From an uncultured Clostridia bacterium (GTDB lineage Bacteria; Bacillota; Clostridia; Oscillospirales; Acutalibacteraceae): a stretch of DNA of 64,000 bases. The position numbers were made by a program, and so were the translations under genes. The stretch is from contig CAMJMQ010000003.1 of the NCBI GenBank assembly GCA_946407065.1, positions 105,920-169,919 on the forward strand, given 5' to 3'. The notes beneath the pieces are model-generated. The model was not told the DNA's origin, did not search any database, and saw only the letters and a list, made by a program, of their open reading frames with translations. Positions 41,463-49,076 of the stretch are shown piece by piece (position 1 is the stretch's first letter; the number at the start of each line of letters is the position of its first letter).

Positions 41463-44132
41463 ATGAAACGATTACTGAGTTTTCTGTTATGCTCCGCCAT
41501 GCTGTTCGGTTCCCTGAGCATCACCGCGGGAGCGGCTGAAAGAACACTGAGCGATGTATCCGCTGAAAAAGAGCTCTCCGAAGAGGCGGCTGATATCGAG
41601 GTCGCTGAAGCAGCGGCGGACACCGACGCCGCCGAGGTCGGCGCCAACGCGGATGACACGGCGTCGACCGGCTACACCCTGCTGACTGAGGCGCAGTTCC
41701 AGAGCAAGCTCAACGCCCTTCGCTCCAAATATCCCAACGGCAGTATCTGGGAAGGCGTTTACTATGAGGACGGCATCGCCAAAGCGAGCACCTGTTGGGC
41801 ATATGCCTCACAGATGATGTATGAGGTTTTTGGGGCGCAGTTCTATAACGACGGCATTTTTCGCTCTTACAGAGACAGCAATAAATCAGTCAGCGCCGGC
41901 GACTGGGTGCGCATCGACGGGGATTCGCACTCGATCTTCATCACCAAGGTCACGAGCAGCGGCGTCTATTACACCGACGGCAACGGCACCGGCGTTTACA
42001 ATCAGGTTCGCTGGGACGGATTCTACTCCAAATCGGAGTTCAACAATCGCTTTTCTTACCGCTACCATCTTCCCGGGAATGACCTGACCGGCAACGCCGT
42101 CATGCATACCGTCGCCTATCACGCGAACGGCGGCACAGGCTCCGTCAGCTCCGAGAGCGTCGAGCCATACGGTGACTTCACCATCAAGGACAATGACTTT
42201 TACCGCGCGGGCTATCGCTTTGCGGGCTATACCGCCAAGCGTTCCTCCGACAACAAGTGGTTCTGCTTCAATGTGGGATGGCAGTCGGCAAGCGCGATCG
42301 ATAACTACGGCTACGACTATGCCGTCTATTATCCGGATGAATCCTACGCGATGAGCAAGAATTGGCTCGACGACCTCTCCACCCCCTCCACGATCACCTT
42401 CTACGCGCAGTGGGAGCCGATCCACGCCGTCGCCTACAACGCGAACGGCGGCTCCGGCAGTATCGACAGTGAAAAGTTCGGCGCGAACGAGGTGTTCACC
42501 CTCAAGGAGAACGCCTTCACCCGCGAGGGCTATGATTTTGCGGGCTATATCGTCAAGCGATCCTCCGATAACAAGTGGTTCACCAAGGGCGGCAACGGCT
42601 GGCAGTCGCAGAGCGATATCTATCGCAACGGCTACTCATACAGCATTTACCATCCGGATGAATCCTACCGGATGAGCGCCAACTGGCTCGAGGATATCGA
42701 CGAAGCCACCACGCTCACCTTCTACGCGCAGTGGGTCCCGATCAACACAAAGCTGGAGTTCATGGCGAATTACAGCGGCTATAACTATCTGCTCGGCTCC
42801 GATTTGAAGGACAACTACTCGAGCTACATCTTCTCCCGCGATCCATCGACCTACTCGGTATCGGTCGACAGCACCGAGCGCCTGAACAACGCCGATTCGC
42901 TGAAGATCGTCGGCAGCAAGGCGGGCGCATCCGGCAACGACCTTGCCTTTAAGACTTCGACCAACTACGGCTACGGCGACGGCTATTCCACCGCGGCGCC
43001 CGTAGGCGATGACAAGACCTTTACCCTGCATTTTTACGCCAAGGCGGATGTCGACGGCGCCAAGATGTATTTCAGATGGGGCTATTCCACCGATTTCATC
43101 TCTGTCACACTGACCGGGAAATGGCAGACCTACTCCATCGATCTGCCCAAGACCCCCTACTACAGCGCGGCGATCCATCCGTATTTTGACAAGGCGGGCA
43201 CCTACTACCTCAACTCGCTCGCGCTGGGCGATATCGCATGGACATCCAACGTCGTACCGGAAACCGGCGTCAAGGCGGCGGCTGACCGGACCTTTACCCG
43301 CGGAGAGGCGCCGGGATATCTCCCCACCCCCACCCGCAGCGGCTACACCTTCACGGGATGGTACACCGCGGCGGAGGGCGGCAGCAGGGTCACCGCTAAC
43401 ACCACGATCGACGAGAGCGTGCTCAGGCTGTATGCTCACTGGCGCAAGGACAACGCCGCAACGCCTGTCAAAACCATCAGGGCGAACGGCCATGTCTACG
43501 CGTTGTATGACAATCAGCTCGGCTGGGAGGACGCCGCCGAATTCTGTGACGACCTGGGCGGTCATCTGGTCACGATCGACTCCGACGAAGAGAATGAGCT
43601 CGTCTACGATATGATCAGCGACCGACAGGGCTACTGCTGGATCGGTCTGACCTGCCTGCTCCCTCCCTCCGGCTGGGTGTGGGTCGATGATACCGACTAT
43701 GATGATTACAACCGATGGTATGATCCCACTTACGGTACACGCGACACCGGAGAGTATTACGCGATGATCTACCCGATGAATTACGGCACCACCCCCTACG
43801 CGGGCACATGGGACAAATGCCTCGGCAGCGATTACTACTGCTCGTTCTACGGCTACTATAATTCCTTCTATATCTGTGAGTTTGACGATCCCGTCATCCT
43901 CGGCGATGCCGACGGCAGCGGTGTGGTCGATCTGATCGACGCGACGCTGATCTATCGTTATTGCGCTGACCTGTATGTCGACGATTGTTCCGACACATGG
44001 ATGCGTGCCGACGTCAACGGCGACGGAGAGGTCGACGTCATCGACGCCACCTATATCCTCCGCTATCTGTCGACAGTCGACACCCCGTATGCCATCGGAG
44101 AATGGGTCGATCCCGCAAGCTATTTTGCATAA
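41463..44132 (+). CDS. Multidomain secreted protein: papain/CHAP-like peptidase, InlB repeats, carbohydrate-binding-like, C-type lectin and dockerin domains
   Basis: Exported surface protein of 889 residues. Domains in order: signal peptide (to about 24), an Ala/Glu/Asp-rich linker (25-68), a cysteine-peptidase-like domain at about 70-205 with C111 (TCWAYAS) and H156 (DSHSIFI), two InlB B-repeat/Flg_new modules (about 215-325 and 325-430, nearly duplicated), a beta-sandwich at about 435-600, a third InlB-type repeat (about 610-665), a C-type lectin domain at about 675-805 (FCDDLGGHLVTIDSDEEN, YCWIGL, YICEF), and a type I dockerin at the C-terminus. RBS AAAGAGGTT; the second of two adjacent ATGs is chosen. 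It is probably assembled on a cohesin-bearing partner to bind glycans and cut peptide bonds (inference). Confidence 0.87.
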   Translation: MKRLLSFLLCSAMLFGSLSITAGAAERTLSDVSAEKELSEEAADIEVAEAAADTDAAEVGANADDTASTGYTLLTEAQFQSKLNALRSKYPNGSIWEGVYYEDGIAKASTCWAYASQMMYEVFGAQFYNDGIFRSYRDSNKSVSAGDWVRIDGDSHSIFITKVTSSGVYYTDGNGTGVYNQVRWDGFYSKSEFNNRFSYRYHLPGNDLTGNAVMHTVAYHANGGTGSVSSESVEPYGDFTIKDNDFYRAGYRFAGYTAKRSSDNKWFCFNVGWQSASAIDNYGYDYAVYYPDESYAMSKNWLDDLSTPSTITFYAQWEPIHAVAYNANGGSGSIDSEKFGANEVFTLKENAFTREGYDFAGYIVKRSSDNKWFTKGGNGWQSQSDIYRNGYSYSIYHPDESYRMSANWLEDIDEATTLTFYAQWVPINTKLEFMANYSGYNYLLGSDLKDNYSSYIFSRDPSTYSVSVDSTERLNNADSLKIVGSKAGASGNDLAFKTSTNYGYGDGYSTAAPVGDDKTFTLHFYAKADVDGAKMYFRWGYSTDFISVTLTGKWQTYSIDLPKTPYYSAAIHPYFDKAGTYYLNSLALGDIAWTSNVVPETGVKAAADRTFTRGEAPGYLPTPTRSGYTFTGWYTAAEGGSRVTANTTIDESVLRLYAHWRKDNAATPVKTIRANGHVYALYDNQLGWEDAAEFCDDLGGHLVTIDSDEENELVYDMISDRQGYCWIGLTCLLPPSGWVWVDDTDYDDYNRWYDPTYGTRDTGEYYAMIYPMNYGTTPYAGTWDKCLGSDYYCSFYGYYNSFYICEFDDPVILGDADGSGVVDLIDATLIYRYCADLYVDDCSDTWMRADVNGDGEVDVIDATYILRYLSTVDTPYAIGEWVDPASYFA

Positions 44133-44140
44133 TCAAACAA

Positions 44141-44173
44141 AAAAGCGGACGTCACTGCGGCGTCCGCTTTTTT
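44141..44173 (+). terminator. Terminator of the lectin/dockerin gene
   Basis: AAGCGGACG/CGTCCGCTT stem followed by TTTTT. Confidence 0.88.
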
Positions 44174-44179
44174 CACCTA

Positions 44180-44208
44180 TTGACACATCGGCGATACCGT
44201 GATACTAT
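44180..44208 (+). promoter_or_regulatory. Probable promoter of the FMN riboswitch-ribU unit
   Basis: TTGACA with a 17-base spacer to TACTAT (a TATAAT three bases further gives a 20-base spacer). Confidence 0.65.
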
Positions 44209-44213
44209 AATAA

Positions 44214-44282
44214 CGGTGAGGGCGCAGCCCTCCCTCAACCGTTAACCGTTAACCATTCACCGTTAACCGTTAATCGGTAACT
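44214..44282. repeat. Heptanucleotide array with GAGGGC hairpin in the ribU leader
   Basis: GTGAGGGC-GCA-GCCCTCCC hairpin at 44217-44235 followed by ACCGTTA/ACCATTC heptads to 44282. It lies between the promoter and the FMN riboswitch, so it would be transcribed as leader. Confidence 0.78.
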
Positions 44283-44283
44283 G

Positions 44284-44427
44284 AATCATCTTCGGGGTAG
44301 GGTGAAACTCCCAACCGGCAGTATAGTCTGCGAGCGCTGTCAAAGGCGCACGATACGGTGCGATTCCGTAACCGACGGTAACATACCTGATACATGGTAT
44401 GAAGTCCGGATGTGAGAAGATATGATT
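44284..44427 (+). ncRNA. FMN riboswitch (RFN element)
   Basis: Contains the conserved RFN blocks in order: ATCTTCGGGG, AGGGTGAAACTCCC, ACCGGCAGTA, GCGATTCCGTAACCGAC and GTCCGGATGTGAGAAGAT, closed by pairing of its two ends. FMN binding should favour the terminator hairpin just downstream (44438-44469) and reduce expression of ribU. Confidence 0.95.
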
Positions 44428-44437
44428 GCGCAAGCTG

Positions 44438-44469
44438 CTCCGTAGGTACCCGAACCTGCGGAGTCTTTT
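44438..44469 (+). terminator. Riboswitch-controlled attenuator before ribU
   Basis: CTCCGTAGGT/ACCTGCGGAG stem followed by TCTTTTATT, ten bases after the FMN aptamer and about 95 bases before the start codon. Confidence 0.85.
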
Positions 44470-44565
44470 ATTGTCACCGTATATCCGATATGCGATCGGG
44501 TCTGCGGCTGTCATACCTGCGCAAAAACCAAATCATGTCTTGTGCTTCTGCACAAAGGAGAAATG

Positions 44566-45240
44566 ATGGCAAACACAAAGAACAACGATCGGCTCAAGTC
44601 GCTGTTGGCGATGGCGATGCTCACGGCGCTGGCTGTCGCCGCGGATGTTTTTCTGCGGATCCCGGGCATCGGCGGCTTCCTCACCTATGAGCCCAAGGAT
44701 GTGATCCTGACCATCGGCGCGTTCATCTTCGGCCCGATCGCGGGACTGGTCATGTCGCTGATCGTCTGCCTGATCGAGATGGTCACGATCAGCACCACGG
44801 GCTTCATCGGTCTGTTGATGAACTTCCTCGCCTCCGGCGTATTCGTCGGCGTGAGCGCTGTGATCTACTGGCGTAAAAAGACCATGTCGCGCGCGATACT
44901 GGGACTTGTGATGGGCTCGCTGTCCATGCTGGTGATCATGCTGCTGTGGAACTATATCATGACGCCGATCTTCATGGGCGTACCGCGTGAGGCGGTGCTC
45001 GGCATGTTCCTGCCGCTGCTGATCCCGTTCAACCTGATCAAGGCGGGGCTCAACTCCGCGCTGATCCTTTTCCTCTACAAGGCGGTGGTCACCGCGCTGA
45101 GAAAGTCGCACCTGATCCCCACACGTGAGAGCAACGACGGCGCTAAAAAGCGCTCGAACACCATCCTCACCGTCAGCATCTCCGCGGTACTGGTCATCAC
45201 ACTGGTGCTGGTCATGCTGATCTTCGCGGGTAAAATCTGA
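44566..45240 (+). CDS. ribU: ECF transporter substrate-binding component for riboflavin
   Basis: Membrane S-component that captures riboflavin and works with a shared ECF energy module encoded elsewhere. The 224-residue protein has about six membrane segments; the N-terminal region LLAMAMLTALAVAADVFLRIPGIG and TYEPKDVILTIGAFIFGP match RibU. The FMN riboswitch upstream supports the substrate. The start at 44566 is the second of two adjacent ATGs, with better spacing from AAAGGAG. The C-terminal half has a final TM segment at about 200-220. Confidence 0.94.
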   Translation: MANTKNNDRLKSLLAMAMLTALAVAADVFLRIPGIGGFLTYEPKDVILTIGAFIFGPIAGLVMSLIVCLIEMVTISTTGFIGLLMNFLASGVFVGVSAVIYWRKKTMSRAILGLVMGSLSMLVIMLLWNYIMTPIFMGVPREAVLGMFLPLLIPFNLIKAGLNSALILFLYKAVVTALRKSHLIPTRESNDGAKKRSNTILTVSISAVLVITLVLVMLIFAGKI

Positions 45241-45254
45241 TCACTGTATCGAAA

Positions 45255-45290
45255 AAAGGCTGCCGCTCAACAAAGCGACAGCCTTTTTTT
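45255..45290. terminator. Bidirectional terminator between ribU and the CDF gene
   Basis: AAAGGCTG...CAGCCTTT stem with A/T runs on both sides; the minus-strand CDF stop codon is at 45294. Confidence 0.85.
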
Positions 45291-45293
45291 CGA

Positions 45294-46403
45294 TCAATCC
45301 GAGATATCATTATCGGGATTGACGATAAAATGATACTTGGGGTGCTGTTCACTCAGCTTCTTGGTGATCTGATCGATCAGCGCCCGTCGGTCATCCACAT
45401 CAAAGCTGACGACCAGATCAAATACCGCGGTCGAGGTCTTTTTATCGAGCATGAAGCCGTGGATCTGCAGGATGTTCTCGTCCGCCATGACCTCATCGTG
45501 CACCTGATGGAACAGAGCGTCGGTCTCAGGATCGCTCAGATCGACCGAGTAGATCGAGATACCCGTCAGCGCGACATTGTGCTTTTGATAGATCTCGGCA
45601 GTCATTCTGCGTTCCAGCGCGTCCAGCTCCGGCGCCGTGATGGTGTGATCCACCTCGATGTGAACCGAGCCGATCAGCTGGTCGGGGCCGTAGCTGTGCA
45701 GGATCAGATCGTAAGCGCCGTTGACGCCGTCATAGGCGCACAGATCCGCCTTGATGTGTCGGCTCACCTCGGAGTCGATCCTCTCGCCCAGGATCTGGGA
45801 GATCGTCTCACGCAGGATCTCAAAGCCCGCCTTGATGATGAACAGCGAGATCACCACGCCGAGGTACGCTTCCAGCGAGATGCCCCAGATCAGGTAGATG
45901 ACCGCTGCCACCAGCACCGATGCGGAGATGATGGAATCCATCAGCGCGTCCTTGCCCGACGCCGCGAGGGAATCGGAGTTCACCTTTTTGCCGACGCGGG
46001 ATACATAGGTACCCAGCACGATCTTGACGACGACCGCCACCGCGATGATGATCAGTGAGGTAGCGCTGTAGTCGGGCGCCTCGGGTGTGATGATCTTCTT
46101 CACCGATTCGATCCCCGCCGAGATGCCGGCATAGAGGATGATCAGCGCGATGATCATGGAGCTGAGATATTCGACCCGCCCGTAGCCCAGCGGATGCTTT
46201 TTGTCGGCGGGCTTGACAGAGAGCTTGGCGCCGATGATCGTGACGACCGATGACAGCGCGTCACTGAGGTTGTTGACAGCGTCCAGTGTGACGGAGATCG
46301 AGTTCGCCAGCAGTCCGACCGCTGCCTTGAACGCGGCAAGCGCAAGGTTAGCGATGATGCCGATGATACTGGTGCGCACGATGATTTTCTGTCTGTCGAT
46401 GAT
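45294..46403 (-). CDS. Cation diffusion facilitator (CDF) transporter with apparent non-canonical start codon
   Basis: Proton-coupled efflux of divalent metal (zinc, manganese or iron). About 369 residues: six membrane segments in the first 210 residues with the metal-site segment LDAVNNLSDALSS near 38, HPLGYGRVEYLSS near 70 and a second DALMDSIISASV near 157, then a cytoplasmic dimerisation domain and a C-terminal extension. Homologues begin close to DRQKIIVRTSIIGI. Upstream of this are a TTGCAA-17-TATAAT promoter and a GGGAGG ribosome site, but no in-frame ATG, GTG or TTG at normal spacing; the codon six bases after GGGAGG is ATC (46403), followed by another ATC. Either ATC (or GTT) starts translation or the sequence has an indel. 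Confidence 0.88.
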   Translation of the reverse strand: MIDRQKIIVRTSIIGIIANLALAAFKAAVGLLANSISVTLDAVNNLSDALSSVVTIIGAKLSVKPADKKHPLGYGRVEYLSSMIIALIILYAGISAGIESVKKIITPEAPDYSATSLIIIAVAVVVKIVLGTYVSRVGKKVNSDSLAASGKDALMDSIISASVLVAAVIYLIWGISLEAYLGVVISLFIIKAGFEILRETISQILGERIDSEVSRHIKADLCAYDGVNGAYDLILHSYGPDQLIGSVHIEVDHTITAPELDALERRMTAEIYQKHNVALTGISIYSVDLSDPETDALFHQVHDEVMADENILQIHGFMLDKKTSTAVFDLVVSFDVDDRRALIDQITKKLSEQHPKYHFIVNPDNDISD

Positions 46404-46415
46404 AACACGCCTCCC
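46401..46415 (-). promoter_or_regulatory. Ribosome binding site and presumed ATC start of the CDF gene
   Basis: GGGAGG at 46415-46410, six-base spacer CGTGTT, then ATC at 46403-46401. A GTG at 46408-46406 is in another frame. Confidence 0.45.
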
Positions 46416-46434
46416 AATCGAGATAGTTTTCCTT

Positions 46435-46463
46435 ATTATAGTATACTCAGCTGCAAGTTGCAA
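46435..46463 (-). promoter_or_regulatory. Sigma-A promoter of the CDF gene
   Basis: Minus-strand TTGCAA, 17-base spacer, TATAAT, 20 bases before the GGGAGG site. Confidence 0.82.
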
Positions 46464-46551
46464 GAGAATGTTGTATGATATTGGGGACGCTAGGCAAAGC
46501 TGTAGGGTACGCTTCTTCACCGCTGAGACTTTCGATCCGCACAAAACGCCC

Positions 46552-46580
46552 TTGCACAATCCGTCGCCTTGTATTATAAT
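46552..46580 (+). promoter_or_regulatory. Sigma-A promoter of the DUF5662-HD operon
   Basis: TTGCAC, 17-base spacer, TATAAT. Confidence 0.82.
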
Positions 46581-46604
46581 TAATACTCAGAAAAGAGGGA
46601 TTCC

Positions 46605-47207
46605 ATGAGCAAGGCGCTGAACCATTTTAAAACCATCACCCATCACCGTCACCAAGTCATCCGCAACTGCTTTAAGGCGGGGATCCCGTGGCAGGGGCTG
46701 AAGCACGATCTGTCTAAATATTCATGGACAGAGTTCAGTGAAGGCGCGCGCTACTGGCAGGGCACCCGCAGTCCGAACGACCGCGAGCGCGAGGTCAAGG
46801 GCTACAGCGAGGCGTGGATGCACCACAAGGGCAGGAACCGCCATCACCTGGAATACTGGACGGACTACTCCCCCGTCGACCGCAAGATCAAACCGGTTGA
46901 AATGCCGGTGCGCTATGTGGTCGAGATGTTCTGTGACCGCATGGCGGCATGCAAGACCTATCAGGGTGACAAGTACACCGACCGCAGTCCGCTGGAATAT
47001 TTCATCAAGGGAAAAGAGCGCAAGGGACGCGTCTTTCGCGGCGAGCTGATGCACCCCGCGTCATGCGATCTGATCGAGCACTATTTGACCTATCTTGCCG
47101 AAAACGGCGAGGACAAGACCTTCGCCTACCTGCGCGAGGTCATCAAGCAGGATAAAATTGACAGAAAACAGAGAAAGAAGGCGCTTAAGGATGCCCAAGG
47201 AAATTGA
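46605..47207 (+). CDS. DUF5662-like protein
   Basis: The 200-residue protein resembles a family annotated DUF5662 in gut Firmicutes; function unknown. It is rich in His, Arg and Tyr, with conserved-looking patterns MSKALNHFKTITHHRHQV at the start, GLKHDLSKYSWTEFSEGARY near 35, HHKGRNRHHLEYW near 73 and CDRMAACKTYQGDKYTD near 105. The many His and Asp residues (HHRH, KHD, HH, HH, CDRM) suggest a metal-dependent, HD-like helical enzyme (inference). It overlaps the next gene by 17 bases. Confidence 0.75.
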   Translation: MSKALNHFKTITHHRHQVIRNCFKAGIPWQGLKHDLSKYSWTEFSEGARYWQGTRSPNDREREVKGYSEAWMHHKGRNRHHLEYWTDYSPVDRKIKPVEMPVRYVVEMFCDRMAACKTYQGDKYTDRSPLEYFIKGKERKGRVFRGELMHPASCDLIEHYLTYLAENGEDKTFAYLREVIKQDKIDRKQRKKALKDAQGN

Positions 47208-47667
47208 CGCTGCGGCGCAAAAACGCACACAGGACGTCAACCGCGTCGCGCTGAGAATGAAGCAGTATTATCACGGCGACATGGATATGGTACAGCACTT
47301 TGTCCGCGTCTACACACTGGCGAAGAGCATCGGAGAATTAGAGCACCTGAGCGATGAAGAGCAGCTCGACTTGGAGCTGGCGGCAGTGGTGCACAACGTC
47401 GAGGGCGACCGCATCCCCGTCGTGCGCGATATCCTGCGCGAATGCGGGATCAATGAGGCTGCGGCGATGAAGGTGTGCCACATGGTGGAGAACGCCGAGA
47501 ACTACGAGCACATCGGTACGCTCGATCACCAGATCCTGATCGAAGCCAAGCTGATCGTCGACTTCAAGGAGCAGAACACCCCCGAGAAGGAGATCATCCG
47601 CAAAGCGGAGGACATCTTCCTGACCAACACGGGCAAGCTGTTCCTGAAACGCGCGTTCCATTTATAA
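47191..47667 (+). CDS. HD-domain-like protein with His-Asn in place of His-Asp
   Basis: A 158-residue helical protein of the HD phosphohydrolase type: MVQHFVRVYTLAKSIG near 30, AAVVHNVEGDRI near 63, KVCHMVENAENYEH near 92 and DHQILIEAKLIVDF near 112. In true HD enzymes the second motif reads HD; here it is HN, so metal binding may be altered, or the next Glu may compensate. The start at 47191 lies within the DUF5662 gene, indicating translational coupling; the longer frame starting at 47095 is rejected. The substrate is unknown; nucleotides are the usual targets. Confidence 0.8.
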   Translation: MPKEIDAAAQKRTQDVNRVALRMKQYYHGDMDMVQHFVRVYTLAKSIGELEHLSDEEQLDLELAAVVHNVEGDRIPVVRDILRECGINEAAAMKVCHMVENAENYEHIGTLDHQILIEAKLIVDFKEQNTPEKEIIRKAEDIFLTNTGKLFLKRAFHL

Positions 47668-47680
47668 TTCCAAACATAAG

Positions 47681-47710
47681 AAAAGCTGACCCGAACAGGT
47701 CAGCTTTTTT
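47681..47710 (+). terminator. Terminator of the DUF5662-HD operon
   Basis: AAAGCTGACC/GGTCAGCTTT stem followed by TTT. Confidence 0.88.
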
Positions 47711-47714
47711 CATA

Positions 47715-48072
47715 TCATCGAAAGTAATGTAGGGGTCGGCACCGACACGCGTGTCCGCCGTCCCACAGTAGGGCATTGGATCATGAAGGACGTCGATTGA
47801 GGAGATGTACATTTTGTAGGGTACGGCATTTATGACGTACCGCGGCAGGGCGTTTGATCTGCTGTACGTTTGGATGACATTGATCGGAAAGGCTTCGGTA
47901 CGTCGGCAAGCGCCGTACCCTACGGCAAAATTGATCTGCTTCGCGGTTGAGTAACGTTGATCGGAAACGTATCGGGAGGGGCGCTCCTCCCCTATACCCC
48001 ACCCCCGATCATTAGATGATCGGGGAGGTGTATTATTCATTATTCAGTTTTCAGTCTTCAATTTTCAGTTTA
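47715..48072. repeat. Intergenic repeats before the glycosyltransferase gene
   Basis: Copies of the GTAGGG-headed family: GTAGGGGTCGGCACCGACAC at about 47730, GTAGGGTACGGCATTTATGA at about 47817, the conserved flank TTTGATCTGCTGTACGTTTG with a GGTACGTCG/CGCCGTACC stem at about 47857-47932, and a third flank with GGGAGGGG/CCTCCCCT stem at about 47935-47995. A CCCGATCAT/ATGATCGGG palindrome follows, then a CTTCAGT/TTTCAGT-type heptad arm at about 48028-48070. No gene. Confidence 0.72.
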
Positions 48073-48131
48073 TCATACAAAAGCTCCCTCTGTCGTTGAA
48101 TAACCAAGGGAGCATTCTGTTCTATTAACAC

Positions 48132-49076
48132 TCAATCGTGCAGATATTCTTCTACGATATAGCGCGGACGGCGCTTTGTTTCCAGATAAATCTTTCCGAT
48201 ATATTCGCCGATGATACCGATCGCCATCATCTGCAAGCCGCCGATCGCCCAGATCGACACCGCCAGCGACGCCCAGCCGGTCTCGGTCGCGCCCATAAAG
48301 AAGCGGATCAGCGTATAGATCAGCATCACGATACTGATCAGGAAAATGATCAGCCCCAGTCGGGTGATCAGCTTGATCGGCTTGGTAGACAGCGAGGTGA
48401 TGCCCTCCCACGCGAGTGCCAGCATCTTCTTGAGCGGATATTTGCTCTCTCCCGCCAGACGCTCCGATCGCTCATAGGTCACGATATCGCTCTTGTAGCC
48501 CACCATCGGCACCATGCCGCGCAGGAACAGGTTGGTTTCTTTGAATTCGGCAAACGCCTGTAAAGCACGCGCGCTCATCAGGCGGAAATCGGCGTGATTG
48601 AAGATCACCTTCGCGCCCATCTTGTCGAGTACCTTGTAATAGCCCTCGGCGGTAAAGCGCTTGAAGAAGGTATCGGTTTCGCGCTTACTACGCACACCGT
48701 AGACTACATCACAGCCCTGACGGTATTTCTCGACCATCTCATCAAAGACCTCGATGTCGTCCTGCAGGTCGGCGTCGATGGAGATCACCGCGTCCGCCTC
48801 ATCCTTCAAGGTCATCAAGCCGCACATCAAGGCGTTCTGGTGACCGCGGTTGCGGCTGAGCTTGATCCCGCTGTAGATGCTGTCGCTGTCATGGAGCTGT
48901 GTGATCAGCTCCCATGTCTTGTCGCGGCTGCCGTCGTCGATGAACACGATGCGGCTGTCGGAGCCGATCAGCCCGCTGTCCATCATTTGATTCAGTTTTG
49001 CGCGCAGCTTCTCGGCGCTGTCGGGCAGCACCTCTTCTTCATTATAGCAGGGTACCGCAATATATAATTTTGTCAT
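48132..49076 (-). CDS. Membrane family-2 glycosyltransferase (GtrB/DPM-like)
   Basis: Predicted transfer of a sugar from a nucleotide donor to a polyprenyl phosphate or other membrane acceptor. The 314-residue protein has a GT-A domain (AVPCYNEEEVL near 8, FIDDGSRDKTW near 45, ISIDADLQDDIEVFDEM near 96) and two C-terminal membrane segments (about 230-255 and 265-290). It overlaps the end of the SGNH hydrolase gene by four bases (ATGA), so the pair is an operon, probably for a surface polysaccharide or its modification. Confidence 0.94.
   Translation of the reverse strand: MTKLYIAVPCYNEEEVLPDSAEKLRAKLNQMMDSGLIGSDSRIVFIDDGSRDKTWELITQLHDSDSIYSGIKLSRNRGHQNALMCGLMTLKDEADAVISIDADLQDDIEVFDEMVEKYRQGCDVVYGVRSKRETDTFFKRFTAEGYYKVLDKMGAKVIFNHADFRLMSARALQAFAEFKETNLFLRGMVPMVGYKSDIVTYERSERLAGESKYPLKKMLALAWEGITSLSTKPIKLITRLGLIIFLISIVMLIYTLIRFFMGATETGWASLAVSIWAIGGLQMMAIGIIGEYIGKIYLETKRRPRYIVEEYLHD

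Noticed and set aside
45240..45293. Separate terminators for ribU and the CDF gene
   Set aside because: One symmetrical hairpin with T runs on both strands is enough for both convergent genes.
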